A DNA stretch of 64,000 nucleotides from Sphingobacterium sp. xlx-96 (lineage in GTDB: Bacteria; Bacteroidota; Bacteroidia; Sphingobacteriales; Sphingobacteriaceae), in NCBI RefSeq assembly GCF_011007365.1, contig NZ_WFKM01000003.1, forward strand, positions 434,001 through 498,000, read 5' to 3'. The notes under the pieces are model-generated. The model was not told the origin of the DNA. It saw only the letters and a list, made by a program, of their open reading frames with translations, and ran no database searches. Position 1 is the stretch's first letter. Each line of letters begins with the position of its first letter. Shown one piece after another: positions 19,267 to 26,948 of the stretch. Position numbers and translations under genes: made by a program.

Positions 19267-20034
19267 TTACGACCGTTTCTGTGTCAAGTTGTAAATAATT
19301 GTTTTCAGAATCTCGCGTGTACTCGGCTTCCACCATTGCTCCAACACCTGCTCCACCGCCGCATTCTGATCCTGCTCCATAGCCCGGATAAGCTCAGCTC
19401 TCAAATTTAGTTTGGTAGTACGCCATGCATTTTTCTCAAACTGCATTACCGCCTTTAGCTGTCTGATTGCAGCATTCTGTATCCGGTCAAAGGGCACAAC
19501 TTCATCCACCAACCCCACAGAAAGAGCTTCCTCTGGCTTGAACAACTTCCCCTCCAACAAGTTGCGATAAGCCGCACCTTTACCCAACCAAAAACTATAA
19601 AGGGTAAATATGGACTCAGGCACAACTAGGCCTACTGGCACCTCATTCAGTCCAACAATATAATCACCCTGCGCCATCAACCGATAATCACAACACAATG
19701 CCATCACGCATCCGCCAGCAGGACTGTGCCCTGTAATTGCTGCCACAGTTGGTTTAGAAAAAGAGGCAAACCGTTGAAGAAGAGTCATAAACCTACTCCA
19801 AAACTCACGCATCTCCTCCTCGTTATAAGCAAAAAGAGTGATCAAGTCCAGCCCAGAAGAAAAGAATCCTTCCTTACCGGACAATACAACACCTTCTACA
19901 GCAGGATCCTGTCCAGCCTCCTCCAGCGTATCAATCAACTCATTGACCAATTTCAGATCCATTGCATTTGATTTACCACGGTCCAGTAAAACATGTAAGA
20001 TATGATCCTCCTTTTTCGTACGTATATAATCCAT
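19267..20034 (-). CDS. Enoyl-CoA hydratase/isomerase family protein, probably delta3-delta2 enoyl-CoA isomerase
   Basis: This 255-residue crotonase-fold protein has the oxyanion-hole segments FFSSGLDL and GHSPAGGCVMALCCDYRLM. The stretch IVGLNEVPVGLVVP carries the single catalytic glutamate at the place used by mitochondrial-type delta3,delta2-enoyl-CoA isomerases. The SPAGGC phrase is also typical of that branch rather than of classical hydratases, which have a second catalytic Glu in the loop before it. It would move cis/trans-3 double bonds to trans-2 so that beta-oxidation can continue. It lies directly upstream of the dienoyl-CoA reductase-like gene on one transcript. Substrate assignment is by similarity of motifs only. 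Confidence 0.86.
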   Translation of the reverse strand: MDYIRTKKEDHILHVLLDRGKSNAMDLKLVNELIDTLEEAGQDPAVEGVVLSGKEGFFSSGLDLITLFAYNEEEMREFWSRFMTLLQRFASFSKPTVAAITGHSPAGGCVMALCCDYRLMAQGDYIVGLNEVPVGLVVPESIFTLYSFWLGKGAAYRNLLEGKLFKPEEALSVGLVDEVVPFDRIQNAAIRQLKAVMQFEKNAWRTTKLNLRAELIRAMEQDQNAAVEQVLEQWWKPSTREILKTIIYNLTQKRS

Positions 20035-20071
20035 AGTTACTCGCTTAAAATGATATTACAAGATAAAATAT

Positions 20072-22723
20072 TTATTTCACTTCCAGTTCCACAACCTTAC
20101 GCAAAATCCTTCCCGTAAGATCAAGCCCTTCGATTACCATGAGATATTTCCCCTTACCATCCGAGGTAAAAAAGTTAAAAGATGCCTTTCCTTCTTTATC
20201 CGCGACAAGACTGGGCTCCCAATGTATAGTTGTGCGAAGATCCCGACTCAACAGCATCCCATCCACAACATCATAGACCGGTTTATAAAATGTCCTATTA
20301 ACATGTAATCCCTGAGGCTGCACCGTCAAAATACCCTTAGGAACATAGCTACGCATTGCTGACAAACCCGTTTTTGACGTAATGATAATCAACCCATTAC
20401 CTCCATTCACTCCATATATCGACGTATAATTAGCGTTCCGAAGCACCTCCACACTCTCCACATCACTCACATTAATCATAGACAATTGATCCGCTTCGAT
20501 ATACATTCCATCCAAAACAACCTGCATCGGCACATTACCCCTAGTATTATAAGGAATTCCCCCGTTAAAAATCACCCCCATTAAGCGCCCAGACAGACAC
20601 ATATCCAATGTAGGACAGGTTTCGAGCTCCTCACTCGTAATGATCTGATCAGCATTTCCAGGCCCGTTGAGATTACTGGAATTTTCTGCTACTTTCTTTT
20701 TCTTCGTAGCGCGTACCACAACTTCCTCGATCGCTATCGCTTTTTCCATTAAACCACGACTTTCCAATTCCGCAAAAAACTGCTTTGAGAAATTAATTTG
20801 ATCCACATACGATGCATTCACATCCCAACGCTCATCTGCCCAATTTCGATTATCTCCGACAGCAGGTCTTTCGGGGGTATTTATTACAATATCGATATTG
20901 TTCTTTCCCTTATTCTGGTCTCTTGCCGAGATCAGAAACTTGATACTATCAGGAAACAAAAGATTATCAAAAACAAAATACCCGTCCTCATTGGATGTTG
21001 TATCCACAAAATCCATGTAATTTTTCGTAGATATCAATTGCACTTTTGCATGAGCTTCCGGCTTGGTACGTCCTAGTTTTTTAGTATATCCGCTTATCCG
21101 CTGTGATTTTTCAACTTCAAATTTCGGCTTAATTTCTTTCCCTAATGTGCTCCAATCAATATTCCGCCAACCTTGGGTTAACATCAACATATCGATTTCT
21201 CGCATCCTCTCATTCCCCCCATCAAAATAGTATCCCGGGTTTTCGATGTATCCCTTTAGATCCGCACTCAACAACATCGAAGATAATATATTGGGTGCCA
21301 ATGTCGGGTTATCCTTAATTTTTGCCAGATCGACTACAGCTGCCGAAAAAGCCCCAAAACGAACAGAATCCTCCGCCTCGCCGATCATCATATCCACCTG
21401 TACCTTATCTCGGGTAGTAAAACTCGTCTTATTCAGATTCACGACAACCGGCAAAGCATCTTTAACATTATAATTAAAAAATGGTCGTTCTACAATGGGC
21501 AAGAATTGATCATTCAATATACTAATCGTCAATACGCCCGAAGGCAATACCTTTTTATCTACCGAAAAAACAAGTTCGTCTTTGCTCAGCTTCTGCTTAG
21601 ATACAAAAATGACCTCTCCCAAATGATGCACGACAAAATAGGCATCCTTCTGATTCACGAGATCTTCAGAAAGATTAAGTTGCGCAAAAACCTTATTTTC
21701 ATGCTGAACGTTGACCGCTATCGAATACCCTGTCTTATAAATCTCGGGCATCTGTACACTCATCTTAGCCCCATCTTCAAATTCTGCTTGCACATCGAAT
21801 ACACTATTGGGCTGAACAAAAAGATAAGTCACCCCCATTCCAAGATCATTTGTCTCCGCAACACCAGCCGTATCTGCCCCTACTTTGAAAATCACTTTAG
21901 TTTTAATCCCAAGTCCTTTCGGATTCACCGCTTTAACGGCTATGTTGTTAATTTTATTTTCCAGCAACTTTCCTCCTTCTGGAAATAACTGCACATCATT
22001 CTTCACCTCCGGAGGCAGCATCTTTAACAACTTATTTACAGGTATTTTCTCAAAGTTATCAAAGCGCAATTTAATATGAGCATTGGTATATTTCTTACTT
22101 AACTCCACAGTCAAGTTACCATTTTCATCCGTATTGCTTCGTTTTCGTTCCACAGATTTACCATCTGATATCACTTCATAGCGCACCTGGGTTTTAGCCA
22201 AAGGAACTCCCGTCAGACTTCTTAACTGAATCTGGTAGGTATTATCTTTCTCCCCACTTCGGACAGAGGTCGTAGTTATGATATTATCAGATCGACCATT
22301 GGCCACTTGAATCGTACGGTCATAGAAATACTTTTCATCAGCATTGCGCATCCAATTTGTATAAGCCCGTAAACGATAGGACCCTTCCGTTATAGTGTCT
22401 GTTAGCTTAAAATCCCCCATACCAAGCCCCATAACAATAGGTATCGTCATGGAATTGACCACCTTTTTTGCCCCATCGATCAATTCCACATACGCAAGAC
22501 CACTGTGGTTAGAAAACAAATTCTGTAGCCCTATTGTCGCATACGCTTTAAACCAAACAGTCTCTCCAGCGGTATAAGCATATTTATCAAGATGTAGATA
22601 TAACTTTTCTTGCGGATTATTTCCACTATACACAGCCATATCGTCTAAAACCTTTTGAATATCCTGAGAAAATAAAGCGCCACTACTGAACAGCAGTAAA
22701 AAAGGAATAAGAAGAAATCTCAT
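20072..22723 (-). CDS. Exported MG2-domain and TonB-plug protein without a beta-barrel
   Basis: This 883-residue protein has a signal peptide (ending SGALFSQ). Its N-terminal phrase EKLYLHLDKYAYTAGETVWFKAY is the hallmark of alpha-2-macroglobulin-like MG2 domains in Bacteroidota. Several Ig-like modules follow. Residues about 665-785 look like a TonB-receptor plug: EEVVVRATKKKKVAEN, then VVLDGMYIEADQLSMINVSDV, ESVEVLRNANYTSIYG and GGNGLIIITSK. Only about 90 residues follow, far too few for a beta-barrel, so it cannot be a complete TonB-dependent transporter. The family is widespread in Sphingobacteriia with unknown function. It is the first gene of a likely operon that continues to the isomerase (37-bp gap), and is divergent from purD. 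Confidence 0.85.
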   Translation of the reverse strand: MRFLLIPFLLLFSSGALFSQDIQKVLDDMAVYSGNNPQEKLYLHLDKYAYTAGETVWFKAYATIGLQNLFSNHSGLAYVELIDGAKKVVNSMTIPIVMGLGMGDFKLTDTITEGSYRLRAYTNWMRNADEKYFYDRTIQVANGRSDNIITTTSVRSGEKDNTYQIQLRSLTGVPLAKTQVRYEVISDGKSVERKRSNTDENGNLTVELSKKYTNAHIKLRFDNFEKIPVNKLLKMLPPEVKNDVQLFPEGGKLLENKINNIAVKAVNPKGLGIKTKVIFKVGADTAGVAETNDLGMGVTYLFVQPNSVFDVQAEFEDGAKMSVQMPEIYKTGYSIAVNVQHENKVFAQLNLSEDLVNQKDAYFVVHHLGEVIFVSKQKLSKDELVFSVDKKVLPSGVLTISILNDQFLPIVERPFFNYNVKDALPVVVNLNKTSFTTRDKVQVDMMIGEAEDSVRFGAFSAAVVDLAKIKDNPTLAPNILSSMLLSADLKGYIENPGYYFDGGNERMREIDMLMLTQGWRNIDWSTLGKEIKPKFEVEKSQRISGYTKKLGRTKPEAHAKVQLISTKNYMDFVDTTSNEDGYFVFDNLLFPDSIKFLISARDQNKGKNNIDIVINTPERPAVGDNRNWADERWDVNASYVDQINFSKQFFAELESRGLMEKAIAIEEVVVRATKKKKVAENSSNLNGPGNADQIITSEELETCPTLDMCLSGRLMGVIFNGGIPYNTRGNVPMQVVLDGMYIEADQLSMINVSDVESVEVLRNANYTSIYGVNGGNGLIIITSKTGLSAMRSYVPKGILTVQPQGLHVNRTFYKPVYDVVDGMLLSRDLRTTIHWEPSLVADKEGKASFNFFTSDGKGKYLMVIEGLDLTGRILRKVVELEVK

Positions 22724-22785
22724 AGTCGTCTCAATTGATTTTTAAATTGTTAAGGAAAGATAACAAAAATTAAAGCATATTTCTC

Positions 22786-22793
22786 TAAGTTTG
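22786..22793 (+). promoter_or_regulatory. purD promoter -7 element almost touching the start codon
   Basis: TAAGTTTG matches TAnnTTTG exactly and ends 4 bases before the purD ATG at 22798. Transcription should begin at about that ATG, so the mRNA is probably leaderless. A -33 TTTG at normal spacing is not evident. Confidence 0.6.
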
Positions 22794-22797
22794 TGGC

Positions 22798-24072
22798 ATG
22801 AATATCTTAATCGTTGGATCTGGCGGTCGCGAATCCGCCTTTGCCTATAAAATAGCACAAAGCCCTAAACTTACCAATCTTTATATTGCCCCCGGCAATG
22901 CTGGAACTGGACAATACGGTCAAAACATTGATCTTAAAGTCACCGATTTCGACGGAATAGCAACATTTGCACTAGCCAACGACATCAACCTCATACTTGT
23001 GGGACCAGAAGAGCCATTGGTAAAAGGTATCCACGATTTCTTTTTAGAAAGAGAAGACTTACAACATATTGCTGTCATAGGCCCTCAAAAATTGGGTGCT
23101 CAGCTTGAAGGATCTAAAGATTTTTCAAAAGAATTTATGTTTAGACACAATATCCCTACTGCGGCTTACAAATCGTTCGAATTATCCAATCTGGAAGAGG
23201 GGTTGGCCTACTTAGAGACACAAAAACTTCCGATCGTTTTAAAAGCAGATGGACTTGCTGCAGGCAAGGGCGTTTTGATCTGTGAGACACTGGAAGACGC
23301 TAAAACAGAGCTAACAGCTATGCTTGCTGACGCCAAATTTGGACAGGCCAGCTCTGTTGTTGTAATTGAAGAGTTCTTAAAAGGGATAGAGCTTTCTGTA
23401 TTCGTATTGACAGACGGAGACTCTTACAAGGTATTACCTTCTGCAAAAGATTACAAGCGTATCGGTGAAGGAGACACAGGCCTTAATACAGGAGGCATGG
23501 GATCCATCTCTCCAGTACCTTTTGCCGACGAGGCGTTTCTGACGAAAGTCGAAGAACGAATTATAAAACCGACAGTTGAGGGACTAAAGATTGATAACAT
23601 ACCGTATAAAGGGTTCATTTTTATAGGTTTGATGAATGTAGGTGGCGATCCTTATGTTATAGAATATAACGTACGTATGGGCGACCCGGAGACTGAATCC
23701 GTTCTCCCACGTATTGAGTCCGATCTAGTTGATCTATTAGAAGGTGTTGCTCAGGGCAATTTGGCAAACCGCTCTTACACGTTGAGTCCTAAAACGGCGG
23801 TAACAGTCATGTTAGTTTCTGGCGGATATCCCAGTGATTATGAAAACGGCAAGGTAATCAGCAATATCGAAAATGTAAAAGAATCTATTATCTTTCATGC
23901 TGGAACAAAGCTTGTCAACGGAGAAGTCGTAACCTCTGGGGGCCGTGTTATTGCAGTCACCACATTACAAGATGACTTATTCACCGCACTTCAACAAGCG
24001 ACAGCTGATGCTGGCCGGATCTTTTATCAAGGAAAATACTTTCGTACTGATATTGGCTTTGACCTTATTTAA
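22798..24072 (+). CDS. purD: Phosphoribosylamine--glycine ligase (GAR synthetase)
   Basis: PurD carries out the second step of purine synthesis: it joins glycine to 5-phosphoribosylamine using ATP. The 424-residue length is standard. It starts MNILIVGSGGRESAFAYKI, the typical N-domain, followed by LYIAPGNAGTG. The ATP-grasp domain shows KADGLAAGKGV, then IEEFLKGIELSVF, DYKRIGEGDTGLNTGGMGS and the metal-binding EYNVRMGDPETE. The C-terminal domain (VMLVSGGYPSDYENGK) is complete. The ATG at 22798 is supported by the immediately adjacent promoter element. No hairpin terminator follows it; the tRNA promoter begins 50 bp downstream. Confidence 0.97.
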   Translation: MNILIVGSGGRESAFAYKIAQSPKLTNLYIAPGNAGTGQYGQNIDLKVTDFDGIATFALANDINLILVGPEEPLVKGIHDFFLEREDLQHIAVIGPQKLGAQLEGSKDFSKEFMFRHNIPTAAYKSFELSNLEEGLAYLETQKLPIVLKADGLAAGKGVLICETLEDAKTELTAMLADAKFGQASSVVVIEEFLKGIELSVFVLTDGDSYKVLPSAKDYKRIGEGDTGLNTGGMGSISPVPFADEAFLTKVEERIIKPTVEGLKIDNIPYKGFIFIGLMNVGGDPYVIEYNVRMGDPETESVLPRIESDLVDLLEGVAQGNLANRSYTLSPKTAVTVMLVSGGYPSDYENGKVISNIENVKESIIFHAGTKLVNGEVVTSGGRVIAVTTLQDDLFTALQQATADAGRIFYQGKYFRTDIGFDLI

Positions 24073-24121
24073 AAATAATATTTTAGCTTTCAATGCATTA
24101 CAATATTTGGATAAAAAATAT

Positions 24122-24152
24122 TTTGGATAATAGATAAAAGCGTCTATATTTG
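24122..24152 (+). promoter_or_regulatory. Promoter of tRNA-Glu
   Basis: TTTG (24122-24125) is separated by 19 bp from TATATTTG (24145-24152). Both elements and the spacing match the Bacteroidota housekeeping consensus. Predicted start is about 12 bases before the tRNA. This is the best promoter in the window. Confidence 0.85.
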
Positions 24153-24169
24153 CATCACCAAAGCAAAAG

Positions 24170-24241
24170 GGCCCGTTCGTCTAGGGGTTAGGACGCCAGA
24201 TTTTCATTCTGGAAACAGGGGTTCGATTCCCCTACGGGCTA
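24170..24241 (+). tRNA. tRNA-Glu (anticodon TTC)
   Basis: The cloverleaf folds cleanly. The acceptor stem pairs GGCCCGT with ACGGGCT (first pair G-T), the D arm contains TAGGGGTTAGG, the anticodon arm is CCAGA-TTTTCAT-TCTGG with anticodon TTC at 24203-24205, and the T arm is AGGGG-TTCGATT-CCCCT. The discriminator base is A at 24241. CCA is not encoded. Confidence 0.97.
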
Positions 24242-24243
24242 CT

Positions 24244-24277
24244 AAAAAGCGACTTTTAATAAAGTCGCTTTTTTTAT
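24244..24277 (+). terminator. Rho-independent terminator of tRNA-Glu
   Basis: A 13-bp stem (24244-24256 with 24261-24273, core AAGCGACTTT) with a 4-base loop leads into a T-rich run. It starts three bases after the tRNA. Confidence 0.92.
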
Positions 24278-24398
24278 TGTCCCCAAAAAAAAGCAATACA
24301 ACCTATTTCCTTCCTAGTTACTATATTTGTAATATTTGTCTCGGCAAAATAAATCGAGATCAGTTTTGTCTCTCTTGAAATTTTAGTCATATAATATT

Positions 24399-24926
24399 AT
24401 GCTAACAGTAATCTTTACGGGACTAGTAATTATCACTATAAATGTCATTGTACAGGCATTCTCGACAATTTACTTCTTCCGTATTTTTATTCCACAATAC
24501 CTGCGGCAAATGGAACGCACCAAGACCATATACCCCACGCTTTGGATGTTGGTCTACCTTGTGTCCTATCTTACGCTCCTACACGCCTCCCAATGCACCC
24601 TTTGGGCCGCAGCCTATTATTTCAATCCTTATATCTCCGATCTTAGCAGCTTTGAACAAGCCATCTATTTTTCGCTAATCACATTTACGACAATTGGCTA
24701 TGGTGATATAACAATCAATTCGGAATGGCGTATTTTGGCGGGCTTAGAAGCTGTAAATGGAATTATGTTGATCGGTTGGTCTACGGCCATGATTTTTGCC
24801 TTCCTACAGATATTATACCGACAGAGCTGGAGCACACTTAGCTTTGGATTAAAAGACCATCACAAACTCTTCCCGCATGAAGACTCCAATGAGCACTCGA
24901 GCAATAATTATGAAAACAAAAACTAA
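24399..24926 (+). CDS. Two-transmembrane-type potassium channel family protein
   Basis: This 175-residue membrane protein has the potassium-channel selectivity filter TTIGYGD at residues 97-103, preceded by the pore helix (FEQAIYFSLITF). Hydrophobic spans are at about residues 5-28, 48-72 and 114-136, so there is one helix more than the minimal two-helix channel, as in many ion_trans_2 proteins. The C-terminal tail (about 140-175) is hydrophilic and short, with no RCK/TrkA-N ligand domain, so gating is not obvious. A possible -7 element TATATTTG lies at 24322-24329. It stands between the tRNA terminator and the FadR-type regulator with no clear functional link to either. Confidence 0.88.
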   Translation: MLTVIFTGLVIITINVIVQAFSTIYFFRIFIPQYLRQMERTKTIYPTLWMLVYLVSYLTLLHASQCTLWAAAYYFNPYISDLSSFEQAIYFSLITFTTIGYGDITINSEWRILAGLEAVNGIMLIGWSTAMIFAFLQILYRQSWSTLSFGLKDHHKLFPHEDSNEHSSNNYENKN

Positions 24927-24961
24927 ATAGTCGATTTAGAAAAAGCTTTCGGCAATTCGGC

Positions 24962-24991
24962 TTTGTTTTAAGATTCATTTTTATATCTTTG
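24962..24991 (+). promoter_or_regulatory. Promoter of the FadR-type regulator
   Basis: TTTG (24962-24965) and TATCTTTG (24984-24991) are 18 bp apart, an almost ideal Bacteroidota promoter. The predicted start, about 24996, is the first base of the operator at 24996-25012. The element overlaps an apparent upstream TTG start, which argues for the ATG at 25007. Confidence 0.75.
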
Positions 24992-24995
24992 TATT

Positions 24996-25012
24996 CATCA
25001 GATGATATGATG
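24996..25012. promoter_or_regulatory. Operator 1 of the FadR-type regulator
   Basis: The sequence CATCAGATGATATGATG has inverted ends (CATCA / TGATG). It differs at only two of 17 positions from a second copy at 25674-25690. It covers the predicted transcription start and the first codons, so binding here would block the regulator's own gene. That the regulator binds it is inference. Confidence 0.65.
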
Positions 25013-25657
25013 ATACAAAAAAAATCTCTAGCACAAGAAGTCTCAGACAGCCTTAAACATAGCATTGAAAGCGGGGCATTTGCTATTAACGAAAAGCTTC
25101 CTACAGAACCGGAGCTTATGCAAAAATTTGGTGTGGGCCGCTCTACTATCCGTGAGGCTATCAAATTCCTATCTCAACTAGGTTTTGTCAACGTGCAGCA
25201 GGGACTCGGCACCTTTGTTGTCAGTCATAGTAGCAATAATGTTCTAGACGAGAAAATTGAACGCGCTAACTTTACAGAGATATTTGAGGTTCGACAACTG
25301 TTGGAATTAAAAATCGTAGAGAAAGCCGCCACAAACAGAACGGAAGCACATTTACAGAAAATGAAAAGAAAGCTGGAAGAGCGAAAACAGTATGCCGAAA
25401 ATGGAGATATGCTGCATTGTATCCATGCAGACGTAGACTTTCATATCACTGTTGCAGAAAGTTGTGGCAATACCATTCTACATGAGCTCTACAAAACAAT
25501 GTCCGTACACGTCAGCAAATTCTTCCTGACCCTCTATAATGATACCGCTACATTTGTCGAGTCACAAAAGATTCACGAAGACCTATTGCAAGCAATCAGC
25601 AATAAAGACGCTATCAAGGCAACAAAAATCGCTATTAAAATAATTGGAAGAATTTAA
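25007..25657 (+). CDS. GntR-family transcriptional regulator, FadR subfamily (FCD domain)
   Basis: The 216-residue protein has an N-terminal winged helix (about residues 10-75: LPTEPELMQKFGVGRSTIREAIKFLSQLGFVNVQQGLGTFV) and an all-helical C-terminal FCD ligand domain with candidate metal ligands in VDFHITVAESCGN and KIHEDLL. I chose the ATG at 25007 (a second ATG follows at 25010) instead of the upstream TTG at 24989, because the TTG lies inside the -7 promoter box. The domain ends a little early (KIAIKIIGRI), lacking the usual last few residues. A Fsr-like exporter starts 50 bp downstream, with a second operator copy between them, so the regulator probably controls itself and the exporter. 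The ligand is unknown. Confidence 0.92.
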   Translation: MMIQKKSLAQEVSDSLKHSIESGAFAINEKLPTEPELMQKFGVGRSTIREAIKFLSQLGFVNVQQGLGTFVVSHSSNNVLDEKIERANFTEIFEVRQLLELKIVEKAATNRTEAHLQKMKRKLEERKQYAENGDMLHCIHADVDFHITVAESCGNTILHELYKTMSVHVSKFFLTLYNDTATFVESQKIHEDLLQAISNKDAIKATKIAIKIIGRI

Positions 25658-25673
25658 TCTTTTTACCCTAATT

Positions 25674-25690
25674 CATCAGATGACCTGATG
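25674..25690. promoter_or_regulatory. Operator 2, upstream of the Fsr-like exporter
   Basis: CATCAGATGACCTGATG is a better palindrome than operator 1 (CATCAG / CTGATG arms). The three bases before both copies are also identical (ATT). It lies 17 bases before the exporter ATG at 25708, in a place suited to repress or tune that gene separately. Confidence 0.65.
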
Positions 25691-25707
25691 TTTTCTTATA
25701 CTATCTT

Positions 25708-26901
25708 ATGTCCACTTTATCCGCAAACAAAACCGTATATCCTATACTATTTGCCATCAGCTTTTCGCATCTACTCAATGACCTAATGCAATCGGTCGTC
25801 CCTTCCGTATACCCGTTGCTCAAGGACAACTACGCACTATCATTTACGCAAATCGGAATTATTACGTTAATCTTTCAATTGACCGCATCCGTGCTTCAAC
25901 CCTTTGTCGGAGCATATACAGATAAGAAACCAAATCCAAGATCATTAGCCATCGGTATGATTTTTTCATTGTCTGGATTAATATGCCTTGCCTACGCGTC
26001 CAATTTCTACCTTATTCTTACCTCAGTAAGTCTTTTAGGTATCGGATCATCCGTATTTCATCCGGAGGCTTCACGTGTAGCACACCTAGCCTCGGGCGGC
26101 CGCAAAGGACTGGCTCAGTCCATCTTTCAGGTGGGTGGAAATACAGGCAGTGCCATAGGCCCATTACTTGCAGCCTTAATTGTAATACCGATGGGGCAAA
26201 CCTATATCGGCTGGTTCGGCACCCTCGCTGTATTAGGTATGTTTATATTGACTATCGTGGGCAATTGGTATCAACAGAATGTTATTGTCAAGACAGCAAC
26301 TACAAGTGGAATTATAAACACAGCTCCACAACAGGCATTACCAAAGCGCACTGTTATCATCTCCATTATCATTCTGTTAGTACTCATCTTTTCAAAATAC
26401 TTCTACATGGCGTCCATGACGAGCTACTTTACGTTCTATCTCATCGAAAAATTTGATGTCAGTGTTCAACATTCACAGATCTACCTATTTGTATTTTTAG
26501 CGTCTGTCGCAGCAGGAACGATCTTGGGTGGTCCATTAGGTGACAAATACGGACGTAAATTGATTATCTGGATATCTATATTGGGTGCTGCTCCTTTCAC
26601 ATTATTACTCCCCCATGTAGGCCTGTTACCGACTGTTGTATTAGCTGGTATTATCGGTTTGATCATTTCTTCCGCTTTTTCTGCGATCCTTGTTTATGCC
26701 ACAGATCTTATCCCCGGCAAAGTAGGTATGATTGCCGGACTTTTCTTCGGTTTTGCTTTTGGAATGGGAGGCATAGGTTCGGCCGTCTTAGGCTGGCTTG
26801 CCGACCACACAAGTATTGAATACGTATTCTCCATCTGTGCGTTTCTACCACTGATCGGAATAGTTACCGGATTCTTGCCAAACATTAGACGAAAAGCCTA
26901 G
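25708..26901 (+). CDS. MFS transporter, fosmidomycin-resistance (Fsr)-like
   Basis: This 397-residue protein has about 12 transmembrane helices. It has the Fsr-type opening (AISFSHLLNDLMQSVVPSVYP) and loop (GAYTDKKPNPRS), and LGIGSSVFHPEASRVAH in helix 4-5, all strongly reminiscent of the E. coli fosmidomycin exporter family. The substrate is not predictable; members export fosmidomycin, other antimicrobials or sugars. It follows the FadR-type regulator on the same strand with an operator copy between, and ends at a strong bidirectional terminator shared with the convergent DHA2 transporter. Confidence 0.9.
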   Translation: MSTLSANKTVYPILFAISFSHLLNDLMQSVVPSVYPLLKDNYALSFTQIGIITLIFQLTASVLQPFVGAYTDKKPNPRSLAIGMIFSLSGLICLAYASNFYLILTSVSLLGIGSSVFHPEASRVAHLASGGRKGLAQSIFQVGGNTGSAIGPLLAALIVIPMGQTYIGWFGTLAVLGMFILTIVGNWYQQNVIVKTATTSGIINTAPQQALPKRTVIISIIILLVLIFSKYFYMASMTSYFTFYLIEKFDVSVQHSQIYLFVFLASVAAGTILGGPLGDKYGRKLIIWISILGAAPFTLLLPHVGLLPTVVLAGIIGLIISSAFSAILVYATDLIPGKVGMIAGLFFGFAFGMGGIGSAVLGWLADHTSIEYVFSICAFLPLIGIVTGFLPNIRRKA

Positions 26902-26907
26902 TTCAAT

Positions 26908-26943
26908 TATCATAAAAGCCGGTCTAGACCGGCTTTTATGATA
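26908..26943. terminator. Bidirectional terminator between two convergent transporter genes
   Basis: A 17-bp perfect stem (26908-26924 with 26927-26943) contains a GC-rich core (AAGCCGGTC/GACCGGCTT) and A/T-rich flanks that supply a short T run in both directions. It sits in the 47-bp gap between the two stop codons. Confidence 0.85.
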
Positions 26944-26948
26944 GTTAC

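Noticed and set aside
24989..25006. TTG at 24989 as start of the FadR-type regulator
   Set aside because: It overlaps the -7 promoter element TATCTTTG, so it would lie upstream of the predicted transcript start.
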